The translations under genes and the position numbers were made by a program. Positions 34,534 through 43,176 of a DNA stretch of 52,495 nucleotides are shown here, piece after piece. The notes under the pieces were generated by a model that was not told where the DNA came from, made no database searches, and saw nothing but the letters and a program-made list of their open reading frames with translations. Source of the DNA: Actinomycetota bacterium (GTDB lineage: Bacteria; Actinomycetota; Actinomycetes; Nanopelagicales; Nanopelagicaceae); assembly GCA_016870975.1 (NCBI GenBank), contig VGAE01000010.1, forward strand, positions 1 through 52,495. Reading direction: 5' to 3'. Position 1 is the first letter of the stretch, and every line of letters starts with the position of its first letter.

Positions 34534-34962
34534 TTAAGCAAGTGCTGCATCTAGCGTGATAACGGCACTCGAGAAGAGTTTTGAAACTGGACAAGTCTTC
34601 TTTGCCTTTTCGGCATACGAAATGAAATCTTCGTTGGAGCAAGATTGGTTTTTGCCGCGCGCAACTAAATGGACCTCGGTAATGTAAAAGCCATCGCTTT
34701 TCTGCTCTAGAGAAACTCTTGCTGAAGTTTCAATCGACCCAACATTTAACCCAGCATCTTCCAAAATACTGGTAAGCGCCATCGAGAAGCAGCCAGCATG
34801 AGCTGCACCTAACATCTCTTCTGGATTGGTACCTGCATTTTCTTCGGTACGTGATTTGAGAGAGAAGGGAATTGTGGTTCCGTAACGGCCAAGCGTCATT
34901 GATCCAGTACCTGTGGGTACCGGCCCGTTCCAAATCGCGCTAGCGTTGCGAAGTATCTTCAT
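34534..34962 (-). CDS. OsmC family peroxiredoxin-like protein
   Basis: ATG 34962 with AAAGG 8 nt upstream; 142 residues. Conserved Cys residues occur in AAHAGCFSMAL and KKTCPVSKLF, with the family's TNPEEMLGAAHAGC stretch. OsmC proteins reduce organic hydroperoxides with these two Cys. Its presence may protect against peroxides formed by the two oxygenases of the island. Its start codon abuts the start of the divergent cupin gene. Confidence 0.88.
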   Translation of the reverse strand: MKILRNASAIWNGPVPTGTGSMTLGRYGTTIPFSLKSRTEENAGTNPEEMLGAAHAGCFSMALTSILEDAGLNVGSIETSARVSLEQKSDGFYITEVHLVARGKNQSCSNEDFISYAEKAKKTCPVSKLFSSAVITLDAALA

Positions 34963-35751
34963 ATGCCGACCTTTCGAAAGGAGCTCGAGTTGGAGCCCGG
35001 AGTTGTTTATACCTCCCACACCCTAGCAAAGGATCGAGTTAAGCGTCGCGGCGATGCTACCTATTACGAAATCGTAAAAACTGATTTTTATGTAGAAGCA
35101 TTGAGTGCAATTGACTTACATCTAACAGGAACCGCGCCTTCAATTACAGCAAATAAATCAGATGTCCTCATATTTGTCAGGGAAGGTAACGGCGCGCTCG
35201 AAACCGGTGGTGAAACTGTTGAACTTTCCAGAGGTACTGCAGTGCAGATTAGGAGTGGTGAGAGTTTTCAATATGAACGTGGCGAAAATTTGCGATTAAT
35301 CGAGGTTTACATTCCAGATGCGAGCGGACCTTTCGGACGTAGATTAACTTCTCCCGCTTCTGGATTTACTCGATCTGTGCAACAAGGAATATCTTCAAAA
35401 GGAGCTGCTACCGGAAATCGCGAGTTTGAAGTGCTCTTTGATGCCGAGAGAGGGTGCGCAAGCGCAACCATGTTTGTTGGATTTATACCAACATCTGGCG
35501 CACCAGCACACTTTCATCTTTATGATGAAATCTGTCAGATAATTTCTGGTGGTGGTCGATTAGTAACTTATGGCAAAACTCAAGAGTTAGTGCCTGGTTC
35601 AACTTTTGCAGTTGTACCTCGAATGTTGCATTCACTGATAAACGATCGTGATGAAAATCTATGGGTCCTCGGGGTCTTCCGTCCGCAAGGCTCACCAGCG
35701 GCCGCTTACTACCCTGATGGAACGCCCGCACCGGGCTATACCGAGGTTTAG
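34963..35751 (+). CDS. Bicupin protein of unknown function
   Basis: 262 residues with two cupin domains. The second keeps a full metal site: PAHFHLYDE (H, H, E) and PRMLHSL (H). The first has the fold (GGETVELSRGTAVQI) but no obvious ligands. Bicupins of this type include ring-cleaving dioxygenases and isomerases; a specific reaction cannot be named. ATG 34963 directly abuts the OsmC start. TTG 34990, preceded by AAAGGAG at a 6-nt spacing, is an alternative start. It lies 93 nt ahead of the second transporter operon. Confidence 0.72.
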   Translation: MPTFRKELELEPGVVYTSHTLAKDRVKRRGDATYYEIVKTDFYVEALSAIDLHLTGTAPSITANKSDVLIFVREGNGALETGGETVELSRGTAVQIRSGESFQYERGENLRLIEVYIPDASGPFGRRLTSPASGFTRSVQQGISSKGAATGNREFEVLFDAERGCASATMFVGFIPTSGAPAHFHLYDEICQIISGGGRLVTYGKTQELVPGSTFAVVPRMLHSLINDRDENLWVLGVFRPQGSPAAAYYPDGTPAPGYTEV

Positions 35752-35767
35752 CCCGCTCACAGGCTTC

Positions 35768-35803
35768 GCTCATTTAACGACATTGCTTCTCTGGCTCATT
35801 TAA
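35768..35803. repeat. Two direct repeats before the second transporter operon
   Basis: GCTCATTTAA occurs at 35768-35777 and 35794-35803, a 26-bp spacing close to 2.5 helical turns. Both copies lie in the short gap before the binding-protein gene at 35845, so they may be regulator sites. Confidence 0.4.
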
Positions 35804-35844
35804 GGCACGATACGGGGGAATCCCTACACGAAAGGAATTTCTAC

Positions 35845-36978
35845 GTGAAGCTTTTCTCCAAGCTCAGCGCGATCATGGCTTCAAGTGCACTTGCCCTAAC
35901 AGGCCTGGTTGCGATTGCAACTCCAGCGAAGGCTGCAGACTGCACCGGAACTATCGCCATCATGGCGCCACTAACCGGTGGAGTTGCATTCATTGGTAAA
36001 GAACAATCAGGTTTTGCACAAGTTGCAATTGCTGATGTCAATGCCAAGAATGGTTCAAAAATTGATTTTAAAGAGTACGACACTCAACTTGATGCGGCTC
36101 AAGCAGCCACACAGGCACCAAACGTCGTTGCAAATAAGGGTGTAATCGGTGTTGTCGGACCTGCAGGTAGTCAGGAAGTTCTAGCTGTCGGTGGACTTTT
36201 CGGCGCAAATGACATTGCTGTCGTAAGCCCATCTGCAACTCGCACCAACCTAACAGCAGGAACTTATCCATCTTTCTTCCGTCCAATTCCAAATGATGGA
36301 TTACAAGGTCCTGGTAACGCTCGCTATATGGTTCAGAAGCTAAAAGCTAAAGAAGTAGCCGTCATCGAAGAGAAGACAGCTTACGGAACTGGCCTCGCTC
36401 AAGAATTCTTGGCTGAAATGAAGAAACTCGGAGTCAAGGCAACTAATTTCGCGGTAAACGAAAAGAATGCAGATTACGCTGCTGTTGTAACTCGTATTTC
36501 TAAGACCGCTGACTTTGTATTCGTAACTTTCCAAGATGCTGCTAAGTCACAACAAGTTGCACAGGAATTAATTAAGCAGAAGAAGAAGGCTGTTGTATTC
36601 GGCTCCGACGGATCCGATCAACCAACCTTTAAGACTCCCGGAACTTATGTGTCAGGATTCGCACCTGATGTTAGCGGCTTACAGGTTGCTGCTTCAGCCG
36701 TCGCTGCTTACAAAGCAAAGACTGGCGCGACCAGCATCACCACATTCGGACCACCAGCTTATGTAGCAGCTCAAGTAATTGCTGAAGCTGCAGTTCGCGC
36801 ATGTGCTGCTGGAAAGATTGGTGATCGCGCAACCGTTCTAGCTGAAATAAAGAAGACCAAGATTAAGAAAACCATCTTGGGCGGCTCACTTGAATTCACC
36901 GCCACTGGCGATGTGAAGGGTGGACGTTTCTATATCTTCCAGACACAGATGGACGGCTCACGCAAGTCAATTGGCTAA
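35845..36978 (+). CDS. ABC transporter substrate-binding protein (system 2)
   Basis: GTG 35845 with AAAGGAA upstream; 377 residues. A signal peptide ends at ATPAKA without a lipobox Cys, unlike system 1. The mature part (IAIMAPLTGGVAFIGKEQ, VVGPAGSQE, IAVVSPSATRTNLT) is a branched-chain-type type 1 binding fold. Likely binds an amino-acid-like or aromatic ligand for livHMGF. How it is held at the surface of a Gram-positive cell is not clear from the sequence. Confidence 0.9.
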   Translation: MKLFSKLSAIMASSALALTGLVAIATPAKAADCTGTIAIMAPLTGGVAFIGKEQSGFAQVAIADVNAKNGSKIDFKEYDTQLDAAQAATQAPNVVANKGVIGVVGPAGSQEVLAVGGLFGANDIAVVSPSATRTNLTAGTYPSFFRPIPNDGLQGPGNARYMVQKLKAKEVAVIEEKTAYGTGLAQEFLAEMKKLGVKATNFAVNEKNADYAAVVTRISKTADFVFVTFQDAAKSQQVAQELIKQKKKAVVFGSDGSDQPTFKTPGTYVSGFAPDVSGLQVAASAVAAYKAKTGATSITTFGPPAYVAAQVIAEAAVRACAAGKIGDRATVLAEIKKTKIKKTILGGSLEFTATGDVKGGRFYIFQTQMDGSRKSIG

Positions 36979-36999
36979 TCGCTAATTGAATAAGTAGTG

Positions 37000-37038
37000 A
37001 ACTAGGAGGCGGCAGTGTTAAATTGCCGCCTCCTAGTT
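37000..37038 (+). terminator. Perfect hairpin between binding-protein and livH genes
   Basis: AACTAGGAGGCGGCA and TGCCGCCTCCTAGTT form a perfect 15-bp stem with a 9-nt loop, followed by CTTTTAG. It lies 21 nt after the binding-protein stop and 20 nt before livH. This is the same layout as in system 1 and should raise binding-protein mRNA over permease mRNA. Confidence 0.85.
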
Positions 37039-37058
37039 CTTTTAGCGGAAGAAAGTGG

Positions 37059-37976
37059 ATGGATTACCTCGGTCAACAATTAATCAACGGGTTAACGCTC
37101 GGTGGCGTTTATGCGCTGATTGCTCTGGGCTATACGTTGGTTTACGGCGTTTTACAAATTCTTAATTTTGCACATGGTGATGTGTACATGATCGGCGCAT
37201 TCCTAGGATTCTTTGCAATGACCTGGCTAGGCGGCCCACTTGCTCCAACAGTTCCCATAGCACTGATGCTCTTAGTTATGTTCTTAATCGCCATGATGGG
37301 TACCGGATTATTAGGAATAGTTATTGAGCGGTTTGCATATCGGCCCTTACGAAATTCCACTCGGATTGCTCCGCTCATTAGCGCCCTAGGCATCTCAATT
37401 TTGCTTCAGAATGGTGCGCTGTTGATTTTCTCGCCAAGTATTAGAACTTACGATACTTCTTCTTACATACCTTCAACCTTAGGTTTTTCAATTGGTGAGA
37501 TAACAATTGACTCGGTACGTCTCGGCGTCCTAGTTCTATCTGCTGTTTTAATGATTCTTTTAACTAAATGGGTAAATGGAACTCAGGTTGGGCGGGCCAT
37601 GCGCGCAATTGCCTACGATAAAGATGCGGCGGTCATGATGGGAATCGATGTAGATAGAGTTATACGTTGGACATTTTTTGTCGGCGCTGCTCTTGCTGGA
37701 GCCGCCGGTGTAATGAATGGATTACTGATGAGGGGTGTTTCAAGTGGAATGGGATTGATCCCCGGACTAAAAGGATTTACTGCCGCAGTGATCGGAGGAA
37801 TTGGCTCGGTTCCTGGCGCCATGCTTGGTGGCTTACTCCTCGGAGTAATTGAGAGTTTGGCGCAGGGCTATCTTTCGACCAATTTCGCAGACACCATTAC
37901 ATTTATTCTGTTAATTACTTTCATGCTCTTTAGACCTAACGGAATTTTAGGCCGACCGATGATGGTGAAGGTGTGA
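37059..37976 (+). CDS. livH: Branched-chain-type ABC transporter permease (system 2)
   Basis: ATG 37059, preceded by GGAAGAAAG, starts MDYLGQQLINGLTLGG as usual for LivH; an earlier in-frame codon lies inside the terminator stem. 305 residues, about eight helices, with NFAHGDVYMIGAF, MRAIAYDKDAAVMMGIDVDRV (coupling loop) and GSVPGAMLGGLLLG. Forms the channel with LivM. Confidence 0.92.
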   Translation: MDYLGQQLINGLTLGGVYALIALGYTLVYGVLQILNFAHGDVYMIGAFLGFFAMTWLGGPLAPTVPIALMLLVMFLIAMMGTGLLGIVIERFAYRPLRNSTRIAPLISALGISILLQNGALLIFSPSIRTYDTSSYIPSTLGFSIGEITIDSVRLGVLVLSAVLMILLTKWVNGTQVGRAMRAIAYDKDAAVMMGIDVDRVIRWTFFVGAALAGAAGVMNGLLMRGVSSGMGLIPGLKGFTAAVIGGIGSVPGAMLGGLLLGVIESLAQGYLSTNFADTITFILLITFMLFRPNGILGRPMMVKV

Positions 37977-39400
37977 GCAATCTCAGAATTGGAACTGATG
38001 AGTGGGTTGCTCAGCATGAAGAACGTTTAGCGAGCCAATCACCCCTCAATAAATTATTTGCTCGAATTCCACTCTGGGCTAAATGGGGTTCTTTCTTTGT
38101 GATCGCCTTTGTTTTTGGGGCGTTTTCGGATAACCAGTACTTACTCCGAGTAGGTGTAAACCTTGCTCTATTCCTAATGCTCTCTTACGGATTAAATATT
38201 GTTGTTGGCTATGCCGGAATTCTCGATCTTGGCTATGTAGCCTTTTATGGTTTTGGAGCGTATGGATATGCGCTGCTTTCCTCAGAACAACTGGGCCAGC
38301 ATTGGCCGACTTATATAACCGTTCCATTTATAACGATTTTAACCGCGATACTTGGTTACCTAATATCACTCCCATCACGGAGACTTTTTGGTGATTATTT
38401 GGCGATTGTCACGCTCTTTTTTGGTCAAGTATTTGTCCAATTAGTTTTGGCCTCAGATAACATTACGTTTCCGTGGGCTGATGATTATGTCGATATCACT
38501 GCGGGCTCAAATGGTATTCCTGGATTAGATACCTTTAACTTCTTTGGATTCATATTTGATGACATTAAGGATTATTACTGGTTGCTTATGGTAAGTGTCC
38601 TCATTCTGACGATTGCGATTCATCGAGTTAGCGCAACTCGTATCGGTCGCGCCTGGCGTACCGTTCGAGAGGACGCTCTAGTTTCAGAAGTTATGGGAGT
38701 TAGCGTCAATCGAGTAAAGACAATCGCATTTGTTGCCGGAGCAACTATTGCTGGTTTTGCTGGAACGATTTTTGCGGGAATGCAGACCTCGGTTTTCATT
38801 AACGGGTTCGATTTACCGCTAATGATCATGATCTATGCAGCCGTAATTCTTGGTGGTAGCGGAAGCCTGGCTGGAGCTCTAATCGGAGCGACCATTATGA
38901 CAATCCTTCCGGAATTATTACGCGTTCCAAATTATGGTGCGATTCTGTTTTTTGTTGCTCTGACGCTTACTTTCTTTGTCATAAGCAAGAAATTCAATCG
39001 ATTCTTGATATACGTTGCTTTAATAATCCTTATTGGTTTTGCTTTCCAGTTAGCAATGAAAGCTATAGGTGTTACCCAGGCAAATGCCGAAGATTGGATG
39101 GTTGGACTTACCGGTGACCTTCTTAAAAATTGGCTTTTCGTTCCCGAAAATAGAATCCTCTGGGGCAATTTTGCTTTCATTCTTCTTCTCACGTTGATTG
39201 CATTCTTCTCTATTGCTAAGCCAATCTGGAAGCAAGTGCTACTGCCCTTCATTGGTTTTACGGCGATTTTCCTCTGGGAGGTAAGGCTTATTGCTGACGT
39301 CAGCACCACGCGCCAACTAATAATCGGAGCCATGTTGGTTGTACTCATGATTCTGCGCCCACAAGGACTTTTTGGACAGACTAGAGTGGAAATCCTCTGA
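37973..39400 (+). CDS. livM: Branched-chain-type ABC transporter permease with extra C-terminal helices (system 2)
   Basis: GTG 37973 overlaps the livH stop by 4 nt. 475 residues, longer than the usual 300-350. The core (VVGYAGILDLGYVAFYGFGAY, REDALVSEVMGVSVNRVK, GGSGSLAGALIGA) is standard LivM. Between about residues 325 and 445 there are some 110 extra residues with about three more membrane helices, before the family's usual ILRPQGLFGQTRVE end. The role of the insertion is unknown. Confidence 0.9.
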   Translation: MSNLRIGTDEWVAQHEERLASQSPLNKLFARIPLWAKWGSFFVIAFVFGAFSDNQYLLRVGVNLALFLMLSYGLNIVVGYAGILDLGYVAFYGFGAYGYALLSSEQLGQHWPTYITVPFITILTAILGYLISLPSRRLFGDYLAIVTLFFGQVFVQLVLASDNITFPWADDYVDITAGSNGIPGLDTFNFFGFIFDDIKDYYWLLMVSVLILTIAIHRVSATRIGRAWRTVREDALVSEVMGVSVNRVKTIAFVAGATIAGFAGTIFAGMQTSVFINGFDLPLMIMIYAAVILGGSGSLAGALIGATIMTILPELLRVPNYGAILFFVALTLTFFVISKKFNRFLIYVALIILIGFAFQLAMKAIGVTQANAEDWMVGLTGDLLKNWLFVPENRILWGNFAFILLLTLIAFFSIAKPIWKQVLLPFIGFTAIFLWEVRLIADVSTTRQLIIGAMLVVLMILRPQGLFGQTRVEIL

Positions 39401-40179
39401 TGTTAAAACTATCTAATATTTCGATGGAGTTTGGTGCGCTAAAGACGCTTAATGATCTCACCATCGAGTTGAAGGAAAAGGAAATTGTTAGCGTAATTGG
39501 TCCTAATGGTGCTGGAAAAACAACGCTGTTTAATGTGATAAGCGGCTTATACAAACCAACTAGCGGCAGCGTTAAATTGGGCACTGAAGAAATGTTGGGT
39601 CTCTCCCCTGCTGCAATAAATCGAGCTGGCATTGCCCGTACTTTCCAAAATGTACGACTCTTTTTAAATATGTCGGTCCTAGAGAATGTTATGTCTGCAA
39701 CTTTCGGAAGAACTCGCTCTGGTCTGTTCTCATCGGCTCTAGGCTTAAAGCGAAGCAGAAAGGAAGAGGCTGAGGTTAAAGAGAAAGCTCAAGAATTGCT
39801 TAAGTTCTTTGGAACTCGACTCACAGGATATAGATGGGATCAACCAGCATTCTCACTTTCTTATGCCAATCGTCGTCGTCTTGAGATTGCAAGGGCGCTA
39901 GCAACTGATCCAAAGGTTCTGCTGCTTGATGAACCAGCAGCAGGTATGAACCCCAAAGAGACCCAAGAGATAACCGAAATTGTGGGAAGTCTAAGAGCCG
40001 AGAGAGGCCTCACGGTTCTAATTATTGAGCACGATATGCACGTTGTCGAGGGCGTTAGCGATCGAGTTGTTGCTTTAGATTATGGAGTAAAGATTGCTGA
40101 GGGAGACTTCGATCATGTTGCGACGCACCCTGATGTCGTAGAGGCTTACCTAGGTAAAGGGAGTACCGCGACCAAATGA
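39400..40179 (+). CDS. livG: Branched-chain-type ABC transporter ATPase (system 2)
   Basis: 259 residues: Walker A GPNGAGKTT, ARTFQNVRLF (LivG hallmark), signature LSYANRRRLEIARAL, Walker B LLLDEPAAGMNP, switch His in IIEHDMHVV. The ATG overlaps the livM TGA by one base. Energises LivHM together with LivF. Confidence 0.93.
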   Translation: MLKLSNISMEFGALKTLNDLTIELKEKEIVSVIGPNGAGKTTLFNVISGLYKPTSGSVKLGTEEMLGLSPAAINRAGIARTFQNVRLFLNMSVLENVMSATFGRTRSGLFSSALGLKRSRKEEAEVKEKAQELLKFFGTRLTGYRWDQPAFSLSYANRRRLEIARALATDPKVLLLDEPAAGMNPKETQEITEIVGSLRAERGLTVLIIEHDMHVVEGVSDRVVALDYGVKIAEGDFDHVATHPDVVEAYLGKGSTATK

Positions 40180-40886
40180 GTAAATCATTATTAAAGATGG
40201 AGAATGTGGATACCTTCTACGGCTCTATTCACATTCTCCAGAAGGTGAATCTAGAAGTTGGCGTAGGCGAACTGGTATGTCTTCTAGGCGGAAATGCTTG
40301 CGGTAAATCAACCACTCTTAAAACAATTCTCGGGATTGTAAAACCAAAAGCTGGAACCATTACTTTTGCTGGCGAAGATGTAACAAAAGTAGGCACTCCT
40401 GGTCGAGTAAAGCTAGGAATGGCTGTTGTTCCTGAGAATCGACGCCTCTTTGCTCCGATGACGGTATTGGAAAATCTAAAATTAGGCGCATACGTGCTCG
40501 GTGAGGCAGATCCTGCTGATTTAGAGAGAGTTTTCGAACTATTTCCAAAACTTCGCGACCGCCAGAGTCAACTAGCGGGAACTTTATCTGGTGGCGAACA
40601 GCAGATGGTTGCAGTAGGACGCACCCTAATGTCTAGACCAAAATTGATTCTCATGGATGAGCCATCGATGGGATTAGCGCCAAAGTTCGTTGAACAGAGC
40701 TTCGAAATGATCTCAAATCTTCATAAGAGTGGCGTCTCAATGTTGGTTGTCGAACAAAACGCAAATATGGCTCTGGCCATCGCAGATCGAGGCTACGTAC
40801 TCCAGACCGGGCGAGTAGTATTAACAGGAAGCGCACAAGAGCTATCAGGTCATGAGGAGTTACGAAAGGCATACCTTGGACGTTAA
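40176..40886 (+). CDS. livF: Branched-chain-type ABC transporter ATPase (system 2)
   Basis: 236 residues. Walker A GGNACGKST (an unusual NAC in the loop), VPENRRLFAPMTVLENL, signature LSGGEQQMVAVGRTL and Walker B LILMDEPSMGL. ATG overlaps the livG stop as ATGA. The kynureninase-like gene begins inside or just after its 3' end, so transport and catabolism are coupled. Confidence 0.93.
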   Translation: MSKSLLKMENVDTFYGSIHILQKVNLEVGVGELVCLLGGNACGKSTTLKTILGIVKPKAGTITFAGEDVTKVGTPGRVKLGMAVVPENRRLFAPMTVLENLKLGAYVLGEADPADLERVFELFPKLRDRQSQLAGTLSGGEQQMVAVGRTLMSRPKLILMDEPSMGLAPKFVEQSFEMISNLHKSGVSMLVVEQNANMALAIADRGYVLQTGRVVLTGSAQELSGHEELRKAYLGR

Positions 40887-42030
40887 AACCGATTTATCTG
40901 TGAAATACCGAGTTGATTTTCCGGTATTCGAACACGTTACATATTTGAACTCGTGCTCACAGGGAGCCATCGCTAAATCAGTCCGCCAGAGTTTTACAAC
41001 TTATCTTAATTCACTTGAATTACATGGTTCTACCTGGGGTGATTGGGCCGGTCAGCAAGAGAAAGTTCGAGGTCTCCTTGCAAAGTTATTTAATGTAACC
41101 CCCGGAGAAATGGCAATCACGACCTCTACTTCTGCAGCGGTTAGCTCACTCGCTTCCGCGCTAGATTTCTCAATGAAGCGCAATCGCATTGTCACAACAG
41201 ATAATGAATTCCCAGCGATAGGCCAGATCTGGCATGCCCAGGAACGTCGCGGCGCCCGAGTTACTCATGTGCCGAGCTGTAGCGATAACACAGTTGACGT
41301 AGAAGCCATATTAAAAGAAATAAATGAAGAGACTCTTCTAGTCTCCATCACTTTACTCTGTTTCCGAAATGGTGCACTTACCGATATCGCTCCAATTATT
41401 GAAGCTGCTAATAAGGCAGGCGCCCTAGTTCTACTAGATTCCTACCAAGGTGCTGGCGCAATGAGCCTTGATCTCTCAAGAATTGGCGCTGACTTTGTAG
41501 TTGGTGGAGTTCTCAAATATATGCTCGGCGCTCCCGGCGTTGGCTATATGTATACGAAAGCAGAAACCACAAAGAACTTAATTCCAACTTCCACAGGATG
41601 GTTTGCAGCTAAAGATATTTTTAAAATGGGGATTCATGAATACGATCCTGCCTCGGATGCAAGACGTTTTGAGAGCGGAACTCCTCCAATCCCAAGTTTG
41701 TACCCAGCTGTTGCTGGCCTCGAATACCTTTTAGCGGTTGGAATGGATGAGATCGTGGATTACGTAAGTCATCTTCACGATGCCCTGAGAACCGGAATCG
41801 AAGAAATCGGCGGTTCCATCGCCACTCCTGCTCATGCCCATGCTGCTATGTTGGCGGTTAGATCTACTGACGAGAACGCTTTAGTGGCAACTTTAGAAAC
41901 TGAAAAAATCATCACCTCTTGTAGAGATGGAAATCTTCGAATCTCTCCTCACTTCTATAACAATATGGAGGATATAGATCGCACTGTAAAAGCTTTAGCA
42001 AAACATAAGGTTCTGCTTAAAACTCCGTAA
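40852..42030 (+). CDS. Class V aminotransferase-fold PLP enzyme, candidate kynureninase
   Basis: 392 residues from ATG 40852, which overlaps livF by 35 nt; GTG 40900 is an alternative start. The PLP Lys is K222 in GGVLKYMLGAPG, and the pyridine-N Asp is D196 in LLDSYQGAG. TSTSAAVSSLASAL is the phosphate-binding stretch. Kynureninases usually show D-x2-H where this has D-S-Y-Q, and the GNSLG motif is replaced by YLNSCSQG, so it is not a standard KynU by eye. Co-location with tryptophan dioxygenase, formamidase and anthranilate genes makes cleavage of kynurenine to anthranilate and alanine the likely role; a cysteine-desulfurase-like enzyme is the alternative. The next gene (hisG) abuts end to end. 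Confidence 0.65.
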   Translation: MRSYERHTLDVKTDLSVKYRVDFPVFEHVTYLNSCSQGAIAKSVRQSFTTYLNSLELHGSTWGDWAGQQEKVRGLLAKLFNVTPGEMAITTSTSAAVSSLASALDFSMKRNRIVTTDNEFPAIGQIWHAQERRGARVTHVPSCSDNTVDVEAILKEINEETLLVSITLLCFRNGALTDIAPIIEAANKAGALVLLDSYQGAGAMSLDLSRIGADFVVGGVLKYMLGAPGVGYMYTKAETTKNLIPTSTGWFAAKDIFKMGIHEYDPASDARRFESGTPPIPSLYPAVAGLEYLLAVGMDEIVDYVSHLHDALRTGIEEIGGSIATPAHAHAAMLAVRSTDENALVATLETEKIITSCRDGNLRISPHFYNNMEDIDRTVKALAKHKVLLKTP

Positions 42031-42879
42031 TTAGAGGCGGCAAGAATTGATATTGCTGACCAGAATTCCTTTGGCGCCTAGTTGCCAGAGTTTGTCCATG
42101 GCTGAGTTCACTTCTTTGCGCTTTACCATCGCCCTAACAGCTACCCATTCTGAATTTTGAAGAGGCGAAATAGTTGGGGATTCAATGCCAGGCGTGATTG
42201 CGCAAGCCCTCTCTAAATCCTTCTTTAGAACATCGTAGTCAACCAAGACATACTGGCGAGCAATGACAACTCCCGAGAGGCGTCTAGCTAAGGTATCAAC
42301 AGAAGTTTGATCGACTTTGCTATTGCCTTGTATTAGAACAGCTTCAGAATTTGTGATGATGTCCCCAAAGCTCTCTAAGTTCGCGGCACGTAGCGTGCTA
42401 CCGGTTGAGACGACATCCGCTATCAAGTCGGCGACCCCAAGAGCGATTGCGCTCTCGACAGCGCCATCAAGTTCAACGATCGTGGCATTAATCTTCTTAT
42501 CATCTAAATAATTCTTAAGTAAGCGTGGGTACGCAGTCGCTATCCTCTTATTTGAAACATCTTTAAGTTGATAATTCTTACCTTGAGGACCGGCAAATCT
42601 AAAGGTAGATTTTCCAAAGTCTAAGTCGAGAATTACGCGCGCTTGCGCTCCGCTGTCAAGGAGCAAATCACGACCAGTAATACCAAGATTTAATTCACCG
42701 TTTCCAACATAAACAGCGATATCGCGTGGTCGCAAATAATAAAACTCAACATCGTTTTCATTATCGATTAATGAGAGGTCTCGATCATCACTTCGCTGTC
42801 GGTATCCAGATTCTCTTAGAATTTGAGCAGCAGCTTCAGCGAGGCTTCCCTTATTTGGAAGCGCAATTTTCAATCTCAT
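42031..42879 (-). CDS. hisG: ATP phosphoribosyltransferase, long form
   Basis: 282 residues: KIALPNKGSLAEAA at the N-terminus, GITGRDLLLDSGAQ, the ADLIADVVSTGSTL PRPP-binding loop, and a C-terminal ACT-like domain (about 210-282) that mediates histidine feedback in the long form. It catalyses the first step of histidine synthesis, ATP + PRPP to phosphoribosyl-ATP. Last gene in the operon; the stop abuts the convergent PLP-enzyme stop with no intergenic base. Confidence 0.95.
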   Translation of the reverse strand: MRLKIALPNKGSLAEAAAQILRESGYRQRSDDRDLSLIDNENDVEFYYLRPRDIAVYVGNGELNLGITGRDLLLDSGAQARVILDLDFGKSTFRFAGPQGKNYQLKDVSNKRIATAYPRLLKNYLDDKKINATIVELDGAVESAIALGVADLIADVVSTGSTLRAANLESFGDIITNSEAVLIQGNSKVDQTSVDTLARRLSGVVIARQYVLVDYDVLKKDLERACAITPGIESPTISPLQNSEWVAVRAMVKRKEVNSAMDKLWQLGAKGILVSNINSCRL

Positions 42880-43143
42880 CTACAACTCCTTATAAACATC
42901 ATCTAGCGAAAGCCCTCGAGAAAGCATCAGAACTTGTAGATGGTAGAGCAGCTGTGAGATTTCTTTGGCCAACTCTTCTTTGGATTCATGTTCGGCTGCT
43001 AGCCAGACTTCGCCCGCCTCTTCGATAATCTTCTTACCAATTTCGTGCACTCCCGAATCTAATTCGGCAACGGTCCGTGAGCCACTAGGGCGTTCTTCTA
43101 TAGTCTTAGCGAGTTGTGCCCATAACTGGTCGAATGATTTCAT
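42880..43143 (-). CDS. hisE: Phosphoribosyl-ATP pyrophosphatase
   Basis: 87 residues from ATG 43143 (the frame is open to a TTG at 43149). [24 protein letters not shown] and [11 protein letters not shown] carry the Glu residues of the all-alpha NTP-pyrophosphatase fold. Second step of histidine synthesis. It stops one base before hisG starts. Confidence 0.93.
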   Translation of the reverse strand: MKSFDQLWAQLAKTIEERPSGSRTVAELDSGVHEIGKKIIEEAGEVWLAAEHESKEELAKEISQLLYHLQVLMLSRGLSLDDVYKEL

Positions 43144-43176
43144 AGTCAAGTTTACCGCAAGAAATAATTCTGTGAG

